Assembly: GCF_035319885.1 (NCBI RefSeq)
Contig: NZ_CP141285.1
Coordinates: 1,984,001-2,048,000 of the forward strand
Direction of reading: 5' to 3'
DNA length: 64,000 bases
Origin: Altererythrobacter sp. H2
Lineage (GTDB): Bacteria > Pseudomonadota > Alphaproteobacteria > Sphingomonadales > Sphingomonadaceae
Shown: in pieces, positions 24,952-33,093 of the stretch
How positions within the stretch are numbered: the first letter of the stretch is position 1
Layout of the letters: each line of letters opens with the position of its first letter
Program-made: the position numbers and the translations under genes
The notes under the pieces: generated by a model
Database searches by the model: none
What the model saw: the letters and a program-made list of their open reading frames with translations, nothing else
Told to the model about the DNA's origin: nothing

Positions 24952-26853
24952 TCAATGTTCATCAAACTGCGCGGCGATAGCTTTGGGTATGGCCGGGTCA
25001 TCGATCGTTGGCGGCACACTGAAAGGTTCGCGATCAACGATCTTGCGCAGCAGATTGCGAAGGATCTTTCCCGATCGGGTCTTCGGCAATTGATCAACCA
25101 CATACACGGTCTTTAATGCCGCGACGGCACCCAGTTCAGCGCGCACGGCCGAGATTGCAAGTCCGGCAATCGCGCCTTCATCCGCTGCCCCAGACTGTGC
25201 GGTTATGAAGGCGACCGGCGCCATGCCCTTGACGGCGTCTTTTGCGCCCACCACCGCGCATTCGCTGACCTCCGCAAGGCGCGCCACAATTTCCTCCATC
25301 TGACCGGTAGAAAGTCGGTGGCCTGCGACATTGATGATGTCATCGGTCCGCCCCATGATGTGGAGAAACCCGACGCCGTCACAATAGCCAGAATCGCCCG
25401 TTTCGTAATAGCCTGGAAAACTGGCGAAGTTTTTCGCAAAGCCAGCTTGGTTGTTCCACAGCGTCCGAAAGGCTCCAGGCGGCAGGGGTGTCTGAATGAC
25501 AACGTTGCCGCTTTCGCCCTCGTCCACCGCGGTGCCATCGTCGCGCAGAATTGCAAATTTGTAGCCGGGCACTGCAAGCCCCGCGCTGCCTGGTTTGCGC
25601 CGCAAATCGCCCATCGCGAAACATGAGGCGATGGCCGGCCAACCCAGCTCGGTCTGCCACCAGTGATCAAACACTGGCAGCCCGCTTTCCTGCTCAAGCC
25701 ATTCAATGGTTGCGGGGTCCGCGCGCTCACCTGCGAGGAAGATCGCGCGGCATTCGCCCGTGCCGATCTCTTTCAAGGATCTTGCTTCGGGATCTTCCTT
25801 GCGGATCGCCCGGATCGCAGTGGGTGCAGTAAAGAAGGTTCTGACCTTGTTGCGTGTAATCGTCCGCCAGAAAGTGCCAGCATCGGGCGTGCCAACCGGT
25901 TTCCCCTCGAACAAGACAGAGGTTCCTCCCACCAGCAACGGCCCATAGACGATGTAACTGTGGCCAACGACCCAGCCAACGTCCGATGCCGCCCAGAACG
26001 CGTCACCCGAACCAATGCCATAGATATTCTCCATGGACCACGAAAGCGCAACAGCATGGCCTCCATTGTCGCGCACGACACCCTTGGGAATGCCGGTAGT
26101 TCCCGAGGTGTAGAGGATATAGAGCGGGTCCCCCGAAACGAGCGACACACAGGCTGGCATTGGATCGCTTGCGGTGCGGTTGCGCAGTTCCTGCCAATCA
26201 ATATCCCGCTCATGGCCAAGGTCGGCCGTCAGCCGCTCGCGCTGCAGAAGGACGACATGTTCAACGCTGTGCAACGAAAGTTCGACCGCCTCATCAACCA
26301 AAGGTTTGTAGGCAATGACCCTCGCCCCTTCGAGCCCGCACGAAGCGGTCAGGATTACCTTGGGTTTGGCATCATCAATCCGCTTGGCAAGTTCCGGTGC
26401 GGCGAATCCGCCGAAAACCACCGAATGGATCGCGCCCAATCGTGCGCAAGCCAGCATCGCGAAGGCCGTCTCGGGCACCATCGGCATGAAGATGACGACC
26501 CGGTCGCCCTTCGACACACCCAGGCTGGCAAGCATCGCCGCCACCCGTCCCGTTTCCATCAGCAGCTGTGAATAGGTGAAGCTGCGAAAGGCACCTGTAG
26601 AAGGGCTGTCGTAGTTCAGTGCAACTGCATCGCCGCGTCCTGCCAGGACATGCCTGTCCAGGCAATTGTGGCAGGTGTTGAGAATCCCGTCGGAAAACCA
26701 GCCCTTATCTTCGTCATAGGTCAGCCGGGGCTCCGAAAACCAGTCCAACGTCTGCGCGGCGTCCGCCCAAAAGCCTTCAGGGTCTTCGGCAGCGTGACGA
26801 AACGCTTCGGCATATGACTGATTGTGCTGTTTTTCGGTCACGGCTTCATGCAT
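24952..26853 (-). CDS. prpE: propionyl-CoA synthetase / acyl-CoA ligase (PrpE family)
   Basis: 633-aa AMP-forming acyl-CoA synthetase. N-terminal ACS domain (AEDPEGFWADAAQTLDWF), AMP-binding P-loop YTSGTTGIPKG, VFDHWWQTELGWP, and the acylation Lys region KTRSGKILRNLLRK at the C-terminus are all present; length and the PTIDDP tail fit PrpE. It activates propionate (or acetate) to the CoA ester. Meta-cleavage of alkylcatechols yields propionaldehyde or propionate, which fits a salvage role here. The 225-bp gap to the IclR gene on the same strand holds no gene. Start ATG at 26853. Confidence 0.9.
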   Translation of the reverse strand: MHEAVTEKQHNQSYAEAFRHAAEDPEGFWADAAQTLDWFSEPRLTYDEDKGWFSDGILNTCHNCLDRHVLAGRGDAVALNYDSPSTGAFRSFTYSQLLMETGRVAAMLASLGVSKGDRVVIFMPMVPETAFAMLACARLGAIHSVVFGGFAAPELAKRIDDAKPKVILTASCGLEGARVIAYKPLVDEAVELSLHSVEHVVLLQRERLTADLGHERDIDWQELRNRTASDPMPACVSLVSGDPLYILYTSGTTGIPKGVVRDNGGHAVALSWSMENIYGIGSGDAFWAASDVGWVVGHSYIVYGPLLVGGTSVLFEGKPVGTPDAGTFWRTITRNKVRTFFTAPTAIRAIRKEDPEARSLKEIGTGECRAIFLAGERADPATIEWLEQESGLPVFDHWWQTELGWPAIASCFAMGDLRRKPGSAGLAVPGYKFAILRDDGTAVDEGESGNVVIQTPLPPGAFRTLWNNQAGFAKNFASFPGYYETGDSGYCDGVGFLHIMGRTDDIINVAGHRLSTGQMEEIVARLAEVSECAVVGAKDAVKGMAPVAFITAQSGAADEGAIAGLAISAVRAELGAVAALKTVYVVDQLPKTRSGKILRNLLRKIVDREPFSVPPTIDDPAIPKAIAAQFDEH

Positions 26854-26883
26854 CCTGGGTTGCGCATTCGAAGAGTCTCGGGG

Positions 26884-27804
26884 CTATCGACGTGAAATGG
26901 CGATCGCGGCGATGATCATGATCGCGCCCACAAAATGATATGAAGATAAATATTCATCAAGGAGCGGTATGGCGAGTCCGACCCCGAACACCGTCGGCAA
27001 GTTCATGTAAACCCCTGCGCGAACCGATCCGATCAACACTACCGAACGGTTGAACAAGCCATAGGCGGCAAGCGAGGGAAATATCCCAACATACAGAACG
27101 GTAGCCACGACTTCGACCGACGGCAACGACAGGCCTTCGCTGGCCAGCATGGCGAAATAGGGTGTTGCCAACGACGCCGCGCCGATCGCAAAAAGGGCGG
27201 CGAGCAAGCTGAGGTGATGCACGGCCGGCGCCTTGCGAAGGAAGGTGGCGTAGGCCGAATAAAGGAATACAGCCGTCACCGCGAGCAAATCCCCGCGGTT
27301 GAGTGCGCCCCATTGCAGGGCAAGCGGATGCCCTTGAGTGACGATCCACACGACCCCCGCAAACGATAGTCCGGCGCCGAGAGCAAGAAGTGGACGCAAC
27401 CGCTCCCCGAACACAACCGCAGGTATCACCATCGTCATGATCGGCATGATGGCTTGCAGCATCAGGCTGTTGGTTGCAGTAGTATACTGTAGACCCGCAT
27501 AGACGAGGTAGCTGAACAGCCCGACACCAAAAAAACCGAGCGGCATAAGCACTGGCCATGACTCGCGCAGAGTTTGCCTATCGTCCCTGATATGTCGCCA
27601 GGCGAAAGGAAGCACGAACAGAAAAGCAACCACCCACCTCCAGAATGCAAGCGACATTGGTGAGACCAAGTCACGCGCTGCGCGGGCGACAATCGGATTC
27701 AAAGCCCAGAAAAAGGATGCCAGGCAAAGCAGCAAGGTTGGCGAGTTCCAGACTGCCGATCGCGCGTCTCGCCAGACAGAGAGGCCACGGGCAAGCGTGC
27801 TCAA
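26884..27804 (-). CDS. EamA/DMT-family membrane transporter (start uncertain)
   Basis: About 306 aa with ten predicted hydrophobic segments from LLLCLASFFWALNPIVARAA to AIMIIAAIAISRR, the two-repeat EamA architecture. The reading frame is open to 27957, but that would overlap the divergent RHO gene and add about 50 non-conserved residues. A TTG at 27804 is proposed because it leaves a short leader before the first membrane segment; no convincing ribosome-binding site was found for any start. Possibly an exporter of metabolites. It follows prpE's upstream side and is divergent from the naphthalene-type RHO. Confidence 0.7.
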   Translation of the reverse strand: MSTLARGLSVWRDARSAVWNSPTLLLCLASFFWALNPIVARAARDLVSPMSLAFWRWVVAFLFVLPFAWRHIRDDRQTLRESWPVLMPLGFFGVGLFSYLVYAGLQYTTATNSLMLQAIMPIMTMVIPAVVFGERLRPLLALGAGLSFAGVVWIVTQGHPLALQWGALNRGDLLAVTAVFLYSAYATFLRKAPAVHHLSLLAALFAIGAASLATPYFAMLASEGLSLPSVEVVATVLYVGIFPSLAAYGLFNRSVVLIGSVRAGVYMNLPTVFGVGLAIPLLDEYLSSYHFVGAIMIIAAIAISRR

Positions 27805-27860
27805 AACCAGGGCCCAAACAGGCCAAACAGCACTTGCGCAAGCGCAGTTTTTTGCATATC

Positions 27861-27876
27861 GTGCATCGCATTGCCT
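27861..27876. promoter_or_regulatory. degenerate GTGCAA-type operator upstream of RHO pair 4
   Basis: GTGCATCGCATTGCCT matches the perfect repeat at 35834-35849 (GTGCAACGCATTGCAC) at 13 of 16 positions. It lies 53-68 bp upstream of the RHO alpha ATG at 27929, a position suited to control of that operon and possibly of the divergent transporter gene. Activity is inferred from similarity only. Confidence 0.4.
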
Positions 27877-27928
27877 ATAGTGTTTGAATTTTTTAGATTC
27901 AAGCCAAGAGAGCCGTACGGAGAGAAGT

Positions 27929-29293
27929 ATGCCTGGAACCACCAACCTTGTCGACAATGTCGAATTGAATCAGTCGCGCGAGATTTTCTGGGACAAGGAC
28001 GTATACAACCTTGAGTTGGAGCGCATTTTTGGACGTTCGTGGCTGTTTCTGGGCCACGAGTCGCTCCTTCCCAAGCCCGGCGATTTCATCACCACCTATA
28101 TGGCTGAAGACAAGGTCATCCTGTCGCATCAGCAAGATGGCTCGTTCCGGGCGTTCATCAATTCGTGCACCCATCGCGGCAACCAGATTTGCCATGCCGA
28201 CAGCGGTAATGCCAAGGCGTTCGTCTGCAACTACCACGGCTGGGTTTTTGGTCAGGACGGCAGTCTGGTTGATGTCCCGCTCGAAACGCGGTGCTATCAT
28301 GGCCAGCTCGACAAGGCGAAGCTGGGTGCCAAGCACGTTCGGGTAGAGACGTACAAGGGCTTCATTTTCGGCTGCGGCGATGCCGACGCTCCAGGCCTGG
28401 AGGAATATCTGGGCGAATTCCGTTGGTACCTCGATACGATCTGGGAGGGTGCCGGTGGCGGGATGGAGCTGCTGGGTCCGCCGATGAAAAGTCTTCTGGC
28501 CTGCAATTGGAAGGTGCCGACAGAGAATTTCGTCGGCGATGGCTACCATGTCGGCTGGACCCACGCCGGCGCCTTGGCCCAGATCGGCGGCGAACTTGCC
28601 GGTCTGTCCGGGAACCGGGCGGACCTGCCCTTTGAAAGTCTGGGCTATCAGTTCACAACCCGGCACGGGCATGGCTTCGGAGTGATCAACAACGCCGCCC
28701 CGGCGATCCACGTAAAGCGCGATGGCTGGGCAAAATTCCTTGCCGACACCCGCGCTGAAGTTGGCCGAAAGTTCGGACCGGAGCGTGAAGAACTTTATGT
28801 TGGCCACTGGAACTGCTCGATCTTCCCGAGCTGCTCGTTCCTTTACGGAACCAATACGTTCAAGGTCTGGCATCCGCGTGGCCCGCACGAGATTGAAGTG
28901 TGGACCTACACGATGGTGCCGCGTGACGCCGACGCGGAAACGAAGAGCATGATCCAGCGCGAAGCCACCCGGAGTTTCGGCACTGCCGGAACGCTGGAAA
29001 GCGACGATGGCGAGAACATGTCGTCGTCCACCTTTGTCAACCGCGGAACCATCACCCGCGACGGCCGGATCAACTCCAGCATGGGTGCCGGCTTCGAAGG
29101 TCCGCACCCCGTTTTTCCGGGGATTGTTGGATCCAGCTTCATCGGCGAAACATCCCATCGCGGTTTTTATCGCTTCTGGAAGGAAATGCTGGACGCGCCC
29201 GATTGGAAAGCGGTGAAGGCAAACGACGACACCTGGGATTCGATTTTCACCAATCGTAATTACTGGAACGACAAAGCCGACGCAGCCGAGTAA
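27929..29293 (+). CDS. ring-hydroxylating dioxygenase large (alpha) subunit, naphthalene/biphenyl type, pair 4
   Basis: 454 aa from ATG 27929 with GGAGAGAAG upstream (an in-frame TTG at 27884 is less likely). Rieske ligands Cys80-x-His82 and Cys100-x2-His103; mononuclear Fe ligands Asp204, His207 and His212 (ENFVGDGYHVGWTH). ERIFGRSWLFLGHES, KPGDFITTYM and NAKAFVCNYHGW are typical of NahAc/BphA1-group enzymes, which dihydroxylate neutral aromatic hydrocarbons to cis-dihydrodiols, unlike the other three alpha subunits of this window. Followed by its beta subunit 40 bp downstream. It may draw electrons from the ferredoxin at 8350. Confidence 0.92.
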   Translation: MPGTTNLVDNVELNQSREIFWDKDVYNLELERIFGRSWLFLGHESLLPKPGDFITTYMAEDKVILSHQQDGSFRAFINSCTHRGNQICHADSGNAKAFVCNYHGWVFGQDGSLVDVPLETRCYHGQLDKAKLGAKHVRVETYKGFIFGCGDADAPGLEEYLGEFRWYLDTIWEGAGGGMELLGPPMKSLLACNWKVPTENFVGDGYHVGWTHAGALAQIGGELAGLSGNRADLPFESLGYQFTTRHGHGFGVINNAAPAIHVKRDGWAKFLADTRAEVGRKFGPEREELYVGHWNCSIFPSCSFLYGTNTFKVWHPRGPHEIEVWTYTMVPRDADAETKSMIQREATRSFGTAGTLESDDGENMSSSTFVNRGTITRDGRINSSMGAGFEGPHPVFPGIVGSSFIGETSHRGFYRFWKEMLDAPDWKAVKANDDTWDSIFTNRNYWNDKADAAE

Positions 29294-29333
29294 TTCACAA
29301 ACTTTTTCAAACGTATCGAATGCCGGAGAGTTT

Positions 29334-29858
29334 ATGTCGGGTAAACAGACCTTAGCGGGATTGGATGTCCAATCCGCGATTGAAATGCATTATCGTGCCG
29401 AAGTCCGGATGCTGCAGAACGGGCAATACCGAGAATGGTTAGCGGACATGGTCGCCGAAGACATCCATTACTGGATGCCGATTTATGAACAACGCTTGAT
29501 CCGCGACCGTCGCCCCGACCCGACACCCGACGATGCTGCAATTTATAATGACGATTATGGCGAGCTCAAGCAACGCGTAGAGCGGCTTTATTCCGGCACC
29601 GTCTGGATGGAGGATCCGCCGTCCAAGATCCGGTACATGGTAAGCAACGTCGAAGCTTTCGATGCAGGCAATGGCGAGTTCGACGTTTATTCAAACGTGG
29701 TCGTCTATCGCAACCGCCGCCAACTTGAAGTGACCGTTCATACGCTGGGGCGTGAGGATAAGCTGCGCCGGGTTGGTAATGGTTTCCAGGTGTTCCGGCG
29801 CAAACTGCTGATCGATGCGCGCGTGACGCAAGACAAGAACCTGTACTTTTTCTGCTAA
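29334..29858 (+). CDS. ring-hydroxylating dioxygenase small (beta) subunit, pair 4
   Basis: 174-aa beta subunit of the NahAd/BphA2 group: QSAIEMHYRAEVRMLQNGQYREWLADMVAEDIHYWMPIYE, then RVERLYSGTVWMEDPPSKIRYMVSNVEAF, a C-terminal FRRKLLIDARVTQDKNLYFF. ATG at 29334 with GGAGAG upstream. Structural partner of the preceding alpha subunit. Confidence 0.93.
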   Translation: MSGKQTLAGLDVQSAIEMHYRAEVRMLQNGQYREWLADMVAEDIHYWMPIYEQRLIRDRRPDPTPDDAAIYNDDYGELKQRVERLYSGTVWMEDPPSKIRYMVSNVEAFDAGNGEFDVYSNVVVYRNRRQLEVTVHTLGREDKLRRVGNGFQVFRRKLLIDARVTQDKNLYFFC

Positions 29859-29894
29859 TAAAGCGCCCAAGAGCGCAATAAGAGGAGAGCCTTT

Positions 29895-30992
29895 ATGCAA
29901 GCCTATGCCGCAATCATTGAAAGCCAGGGCGGGAAATTTGTCCTCGATAACGTCGATATCGAAGAGCCCCGTGACGGTGAAGTACTCGTCAAGATTGCGG
30001 CGGCTGGGATGTGCCACACCGATCTTACCGTCCGCGACCAGTATTACCCGACCCCTCTTCCCGCCGTTCTGGGCCATGAAGGTTCTGGCGTTGTCGAAAA
30101 GGTAGGGCGCGGTGTCACCACGGTCAAGCCGGGCGACAAGGTGGTGCTATCGTTCAGCTATTGCGGGACTTGCCCTTCGTGCATGAAGGGTCACCAAGCC
30201 TATTGCCCAAGCCTTTTTCCGCTCAATTTCATGGGCCGTCGGCTTGACGGATCGACCCCGATCACCCGCAACGGGGAAGATGTGAATGCCTGCTTCTTCG
30301 GACAGTCTTCATTCGCGACCTACTCGATCGCAACTGAAAACAACTGCGTCAAGGTTGCCGACAACGCACCGATTGAACTTCTCGGCCCATTAGGCTGCGG
30401 AATTCAGACCGGCGCAGGCACCGTCCTCAACGCGCTGCAGCCTGCCCCCGGCTCGTCGATTGCAATCTTCGGCGTCGGCTCGGTTGGTCTCAGCGCGGTG
30501 ATGGCTGCAAAGGCTTCCGGTTGCCTCAAGATTATCGCGGTCGACCGCAATCCAACGCGTCTGCAGTTGGCCCGTGAACTTGGTGCGACCGATATTATCG
30601 ACGCAACAACCACCAATGCTCAGGAAACGATCATTGCCATGACGGGGGGCGGCGCGGACTATGCGATTGATACTACCGCCATTCCGCAGGTTCTGCGCAG
30701 CGCGGTAGACAGTACCCATACCATGGGTGAAACTGCCGTGGTTGGTGGGGCAAAACTGGGCACTGAATTCTCGCTCGACATGAACAACATGCTTTTCGGC
30801 CGCAAATTGCGCGGGGTGGTCGAAGGTTCGAGCACGCCGCAAGTCTTCATCCCGCAACTGATTGCGATGCGCGAGGCCGGTCTGTTTCCGTTCGAACGGC
30901 TCTGCACGTTCTACGATTTCGACCAGATCAATCAAGCCGTCGAGGAAACGGAAGTTTCCGGCAACGCGATCAAGGCCATTCTCAAGATGTAA
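29895..30992 (+). CDS. zinc-dependent aryl-alcohol dehydrogenase (XylB/benzyl alcohol dehydrogenase type)
   Basis: 365-aa medium-chain dehydrogenase. Catalytic zinc ligands in GMCHTDLTVRDQYYPTPLPAVLGHEGSG; the structural-zinc cysteines are in CGTCPSCMKGHQAYC; Rossmann motif FGVGSVGLSAVMAA. It interconverts aryl alcohols and aldehydes with NAD. Position directly after RHO pair 4 (37-bp gap, AGGAGAG upstream) suggests action on a hydroxymethyl side chain of the same or a related substrate. No cis-dihydrodiol dehydrogenase (BphB/NahB type) accompanies pair 4 here. Confidence 0.92.
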   Translation: MQAYAAIIESQGGKFVLDNVDIEEPRDGEVLVKIAAAGMCHTDLTVRDQYYPTPLPAVLGHEGSGVVEKVGRGVTTVKPGDKVVLSFSYCGTCPSCMKGHQAYCPSLFPLNFMGRRLDGSTPITRNGEDVNACFFGQSSFATYSIATENNCVKVADNAPIELLGPLGCGIQTGAGTVLNALQPAPGSSIAIFGVGSVGLSAVMAAKASGCLKIIAVDRNPTRLQLARELGATDIIDATTTNAQETIIAMTGGGADYAIDTTAIPQVLRSAVDSTHTMGETAVVGGAKLGTEFSLDMNNMLFGRKLRGVVEGSSTPQVFIPQLIAMREAGLFPFERLCTFYDFDQINQAVEETEVSGNAIKAILKM

Positions 30993-31091
30993 TGCGGCCT
31001 TTGCGCCCACTCTGCGGTCGATCACCGCAACAGAGTGCGGCGCAGGGCTAGACCGATTAGGGGCCGATCGACCAGCAGGGCCACAAAATGG

Positions 31092-31127
31092 GAGCGAACG
31101 GACAGGAGCATCGCCTGCCGTTCGCTC
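31092..31127 (+). terminator. hairpin after the alcohol dehydrogenase operon, possible terminator
   Basis: A perfect 10-bp stem GAGCGAACGG (31092-31101) / CCGTTCGCTC (31118-31127) with an inner CAGG/CCTG pairing forms a long hairpin 100 bp after the dehydrogenase stop. No uninterrupted T-tract follows, so intrinsic termination is only moderately supported. The rest of the 307-bp gap (30993-31299) shows no other feature. Confidence 0.5.
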
Positions 31128-31299
31128 TTAGTGTTCCATGCGGCAAGCCGCACGTCGATGACCAAGGTTGGGCTTATAATTCTGAAGTCGAATAGAGACC
31201 TGCAAACCGCGTGCCTCGCACTTGGCGGATGACGCTAAGGACCGTCATAATGTTTGGGAAGTGCAAAAAGATGGGCCAAAAGCCCCAAGCCGCGGCGTC

Positions 31300-32718
31300 A
31301 TGAGCTCGATCGACGGAGCGCCCCAAGTCGGGACGTCAACTATTGCGGACGGATCCCAACCTACAACCGGGCTTCCAGTTCCTCGTCGGTTCTGGGCGGC
31401 ACTCTCGATCTGGAGTGCAATATTTCTTACCATTATGGACGTATCAATTGCTAACGTAGCCCTGCCTTTCATCTCGAAAGGTTTGGCCATAACTGCGGCA
31501 AAATCGGTATGGGCAATCAACGCCTATCAGATCGCCATCGTGATGGCGCTTTTGCCGATGGCAAAGGCCGCCGAAATCCTTGGCTACAAGAAAGTCTATC
31601 TGGGCGGCCTCTTGCTTTTCATGCTTGCAGCCTTTGGCAGTATCAACGCAAGCAGTTTGGCAGTTCTGGCGTCGTCGCGCTTTGTGCAAGGTATCGGTGC
31701 CGCGGCAGTAATGGTGGTCAGCGGGGCATTGGTTCGGACAATCTACCCTCCTGCATTGGTCCCGCGCGGCATAGGATACAATACCATCGCCGTTTCGATT
31801 GCTTCGGCCGCCGGACCGGCGGTCGGTGCGCTCGTCCTTTCGATTGCGGGATGGCACGCCATTTTTGCAGTGGGGCTTCCGTTCGGCTTGCTTGCGCTTG
31901 CGCTCGGATTCTGGGCAATCCCTTCGACCGGGTCGCAAAAAAAGGCATTCGATTACCGTTCGGCCTTGTTGTGTTGTGCGGGCTTTGCGGCCTTATTCCT
32001 CTTCCTCAATGATCTGGCTCAAGATTCCGCTTCTCGGTGGACTTTGCTTTCAATCAGCATCGCGATCCCGGCCATATGGTTCCTCGGTAAACGCACGACA
32101 GCCAACCAGGACTCGATGGTACCGCTCGATTTGCTGAAGCTGGACTCGCTGCGCACAGCTTATGCTATGTCTGCAACAGCCTATGCTGTCATGATGCTGA
32201 TCACATTGTCATTCCCATTCATTCTGCAACAACGGTTTCACTTCAAACCTGAGACTATTGGCCTTTTCATGGTGCCACTGCCGCTCGGCATCGTGATTGC
32301 AGCGTTCGTTTCCGGGCGTCTGGTCAATCGCTATGCGTCAGCCTGGCTGTGCGCTTCGGGGTTGATCGTCCTAACCGGTGGCGCAATTTGGCTGTCATTG
32401 TTGCAACCGGGCGTTTCGACGTTCCAGCTCGTCGCAGCGGCAGCGATTTGCGGCATCGGCTTCGGCATTTTCCAGGTTCCCAACAACCATAGTATGATCG
32501 CTATTGCTCCACACGCCCGCGCTGGAGCGGCTTCGGCAATGCTGTCGTTGTCAAGGCTGATTGGTCAAACGTTAGGGGCCATTCTGGCCGCATTGATGTT
32601 TCGCAAATTTGGCGCGCAGAGTGACGCGCCAATCGTAGCTGCGGCCTTGATTGCTCTGGCGGTGGCTAGCGCAACCCTGCTGCGAAAAGATCGGAGCAGG
32701 ACCACAATGGTTGAGTGA
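31300..32718 (+). CDS. MFS drug:H+ antiporter-2 (DHA2/EmrB-QacA) family transporter
   Basis: 472 aa from ATG 31300; the reading frame stays open upstream to a TTG at 31222, and no start has a convincing ribosome-binding site. Around 14 hydrophobic segments, with the family motif IMDVSIANVALPFIS in the first helix, LGYKKVYLGG loop and RFVQGIGAAAVMVVSGALVR. Such pumps export organic compounds or toxic intermediates, and a role in solvent or metabolite tolerance fits its place at the end of the catabolic region. The substrate cannot be read from the sequence. Confidence 0.82.
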   Translation: MSSIDGAPQVGTSTIADGSQPTTGLPVPRRFWAALSIWSAIFLTIMDVSIANVALPFISKGLAITAAKSVWAINAYQIAIVMALLPMAKAAEILGYKKVYLGGLLLFMLAAFGSINASSLAVLASSRFVQGIGAAAVMVVSGALVRTIYPPALVPRGIGYNTIAVSIASAAGPAVGALVLSIAGWHAIFAVGLPFGLLALALGFWAIPSTGSQKKAFDYRSALLCCAGFAALFLFLNDLAQDSASRWTLLSISIAIPAIWFLGKRTTANQDSMVPLDLLKLDSLRTAYAMSATAYAVMMLITLSFPFILQQRFHFKPETIGLFMVPLPLGIVIAAFVSGRLVNRYASAWLCASGLIVLTGGAIWLSLLQPGVSTFQLVAAAAICGIGFGIFQVPNNHSMIAIAPHARAGAASAMLSLSRLIGQTLGAILAALMFRKFGAQSDAPIVAAALIALAVASATLLRKDRSRTTMVE

Positions 32719-32721
32719 CCC

Positions 32722-32964
32722 CTAGCCGCCTGCAACCGTTCGATCATCGCGCACGTAGGCCCGCAAATATGCAGCATCAGTCTCAAAATTTGTCATAATC
32801 GGCACAGCCATATCGTCCCATGCTACCGCACTGAGGCCATTACCTAGCTGGTCGATTGGCATCAGTGCTAAGCGCTCGGTCTGGGCGGCCTTCCTAACAC
32901 CAAGGATCGCCTCCAACGCTTCTATGGAGTTCTCGCTAGGTCCGGACGCGAATTCGACCTTAGA
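32722..32964 (-). pseudogene. unidentified C-terminal gene fragment
   Basis: An 80-codon frame without a good start, bounded upstream by an in-frame TAG. It has normal-looking coding composition (SKVEFASGPSENSIEALEAI at its beginning, LRAYVRDDRTVAGG at its end) and lies convergent with the MFS gene only 3 bp away. It looks like the 3' end of a truncated gene, but no family was recognised and it may be non-coding. Nothing else is seen up to the pyruvate phosphate dikinase stop at 33094. Confidence 0.3.
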
Positions 32965-33093
32965 CTATGACGATGTCTTTAGGCAAAAAAGGTCTGATCG
33001 AACTGATCGAGCAAAAGGCTGATGGTGATTTTGTAACCGAGAAACTTTTGATGGACAGTGTAAGAATATTCACCGGCGTAAGGAGCCTGTCCT

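Noticed and set aside
27899-29158. 419-codon open frame antisense to the pair-4 RHO alpha gene
   Set aside because: It lies opposite a gene with complete Rieske and iron-site motifs and has no recognisable domain; high GC content produces long antisense frames throughout the window.
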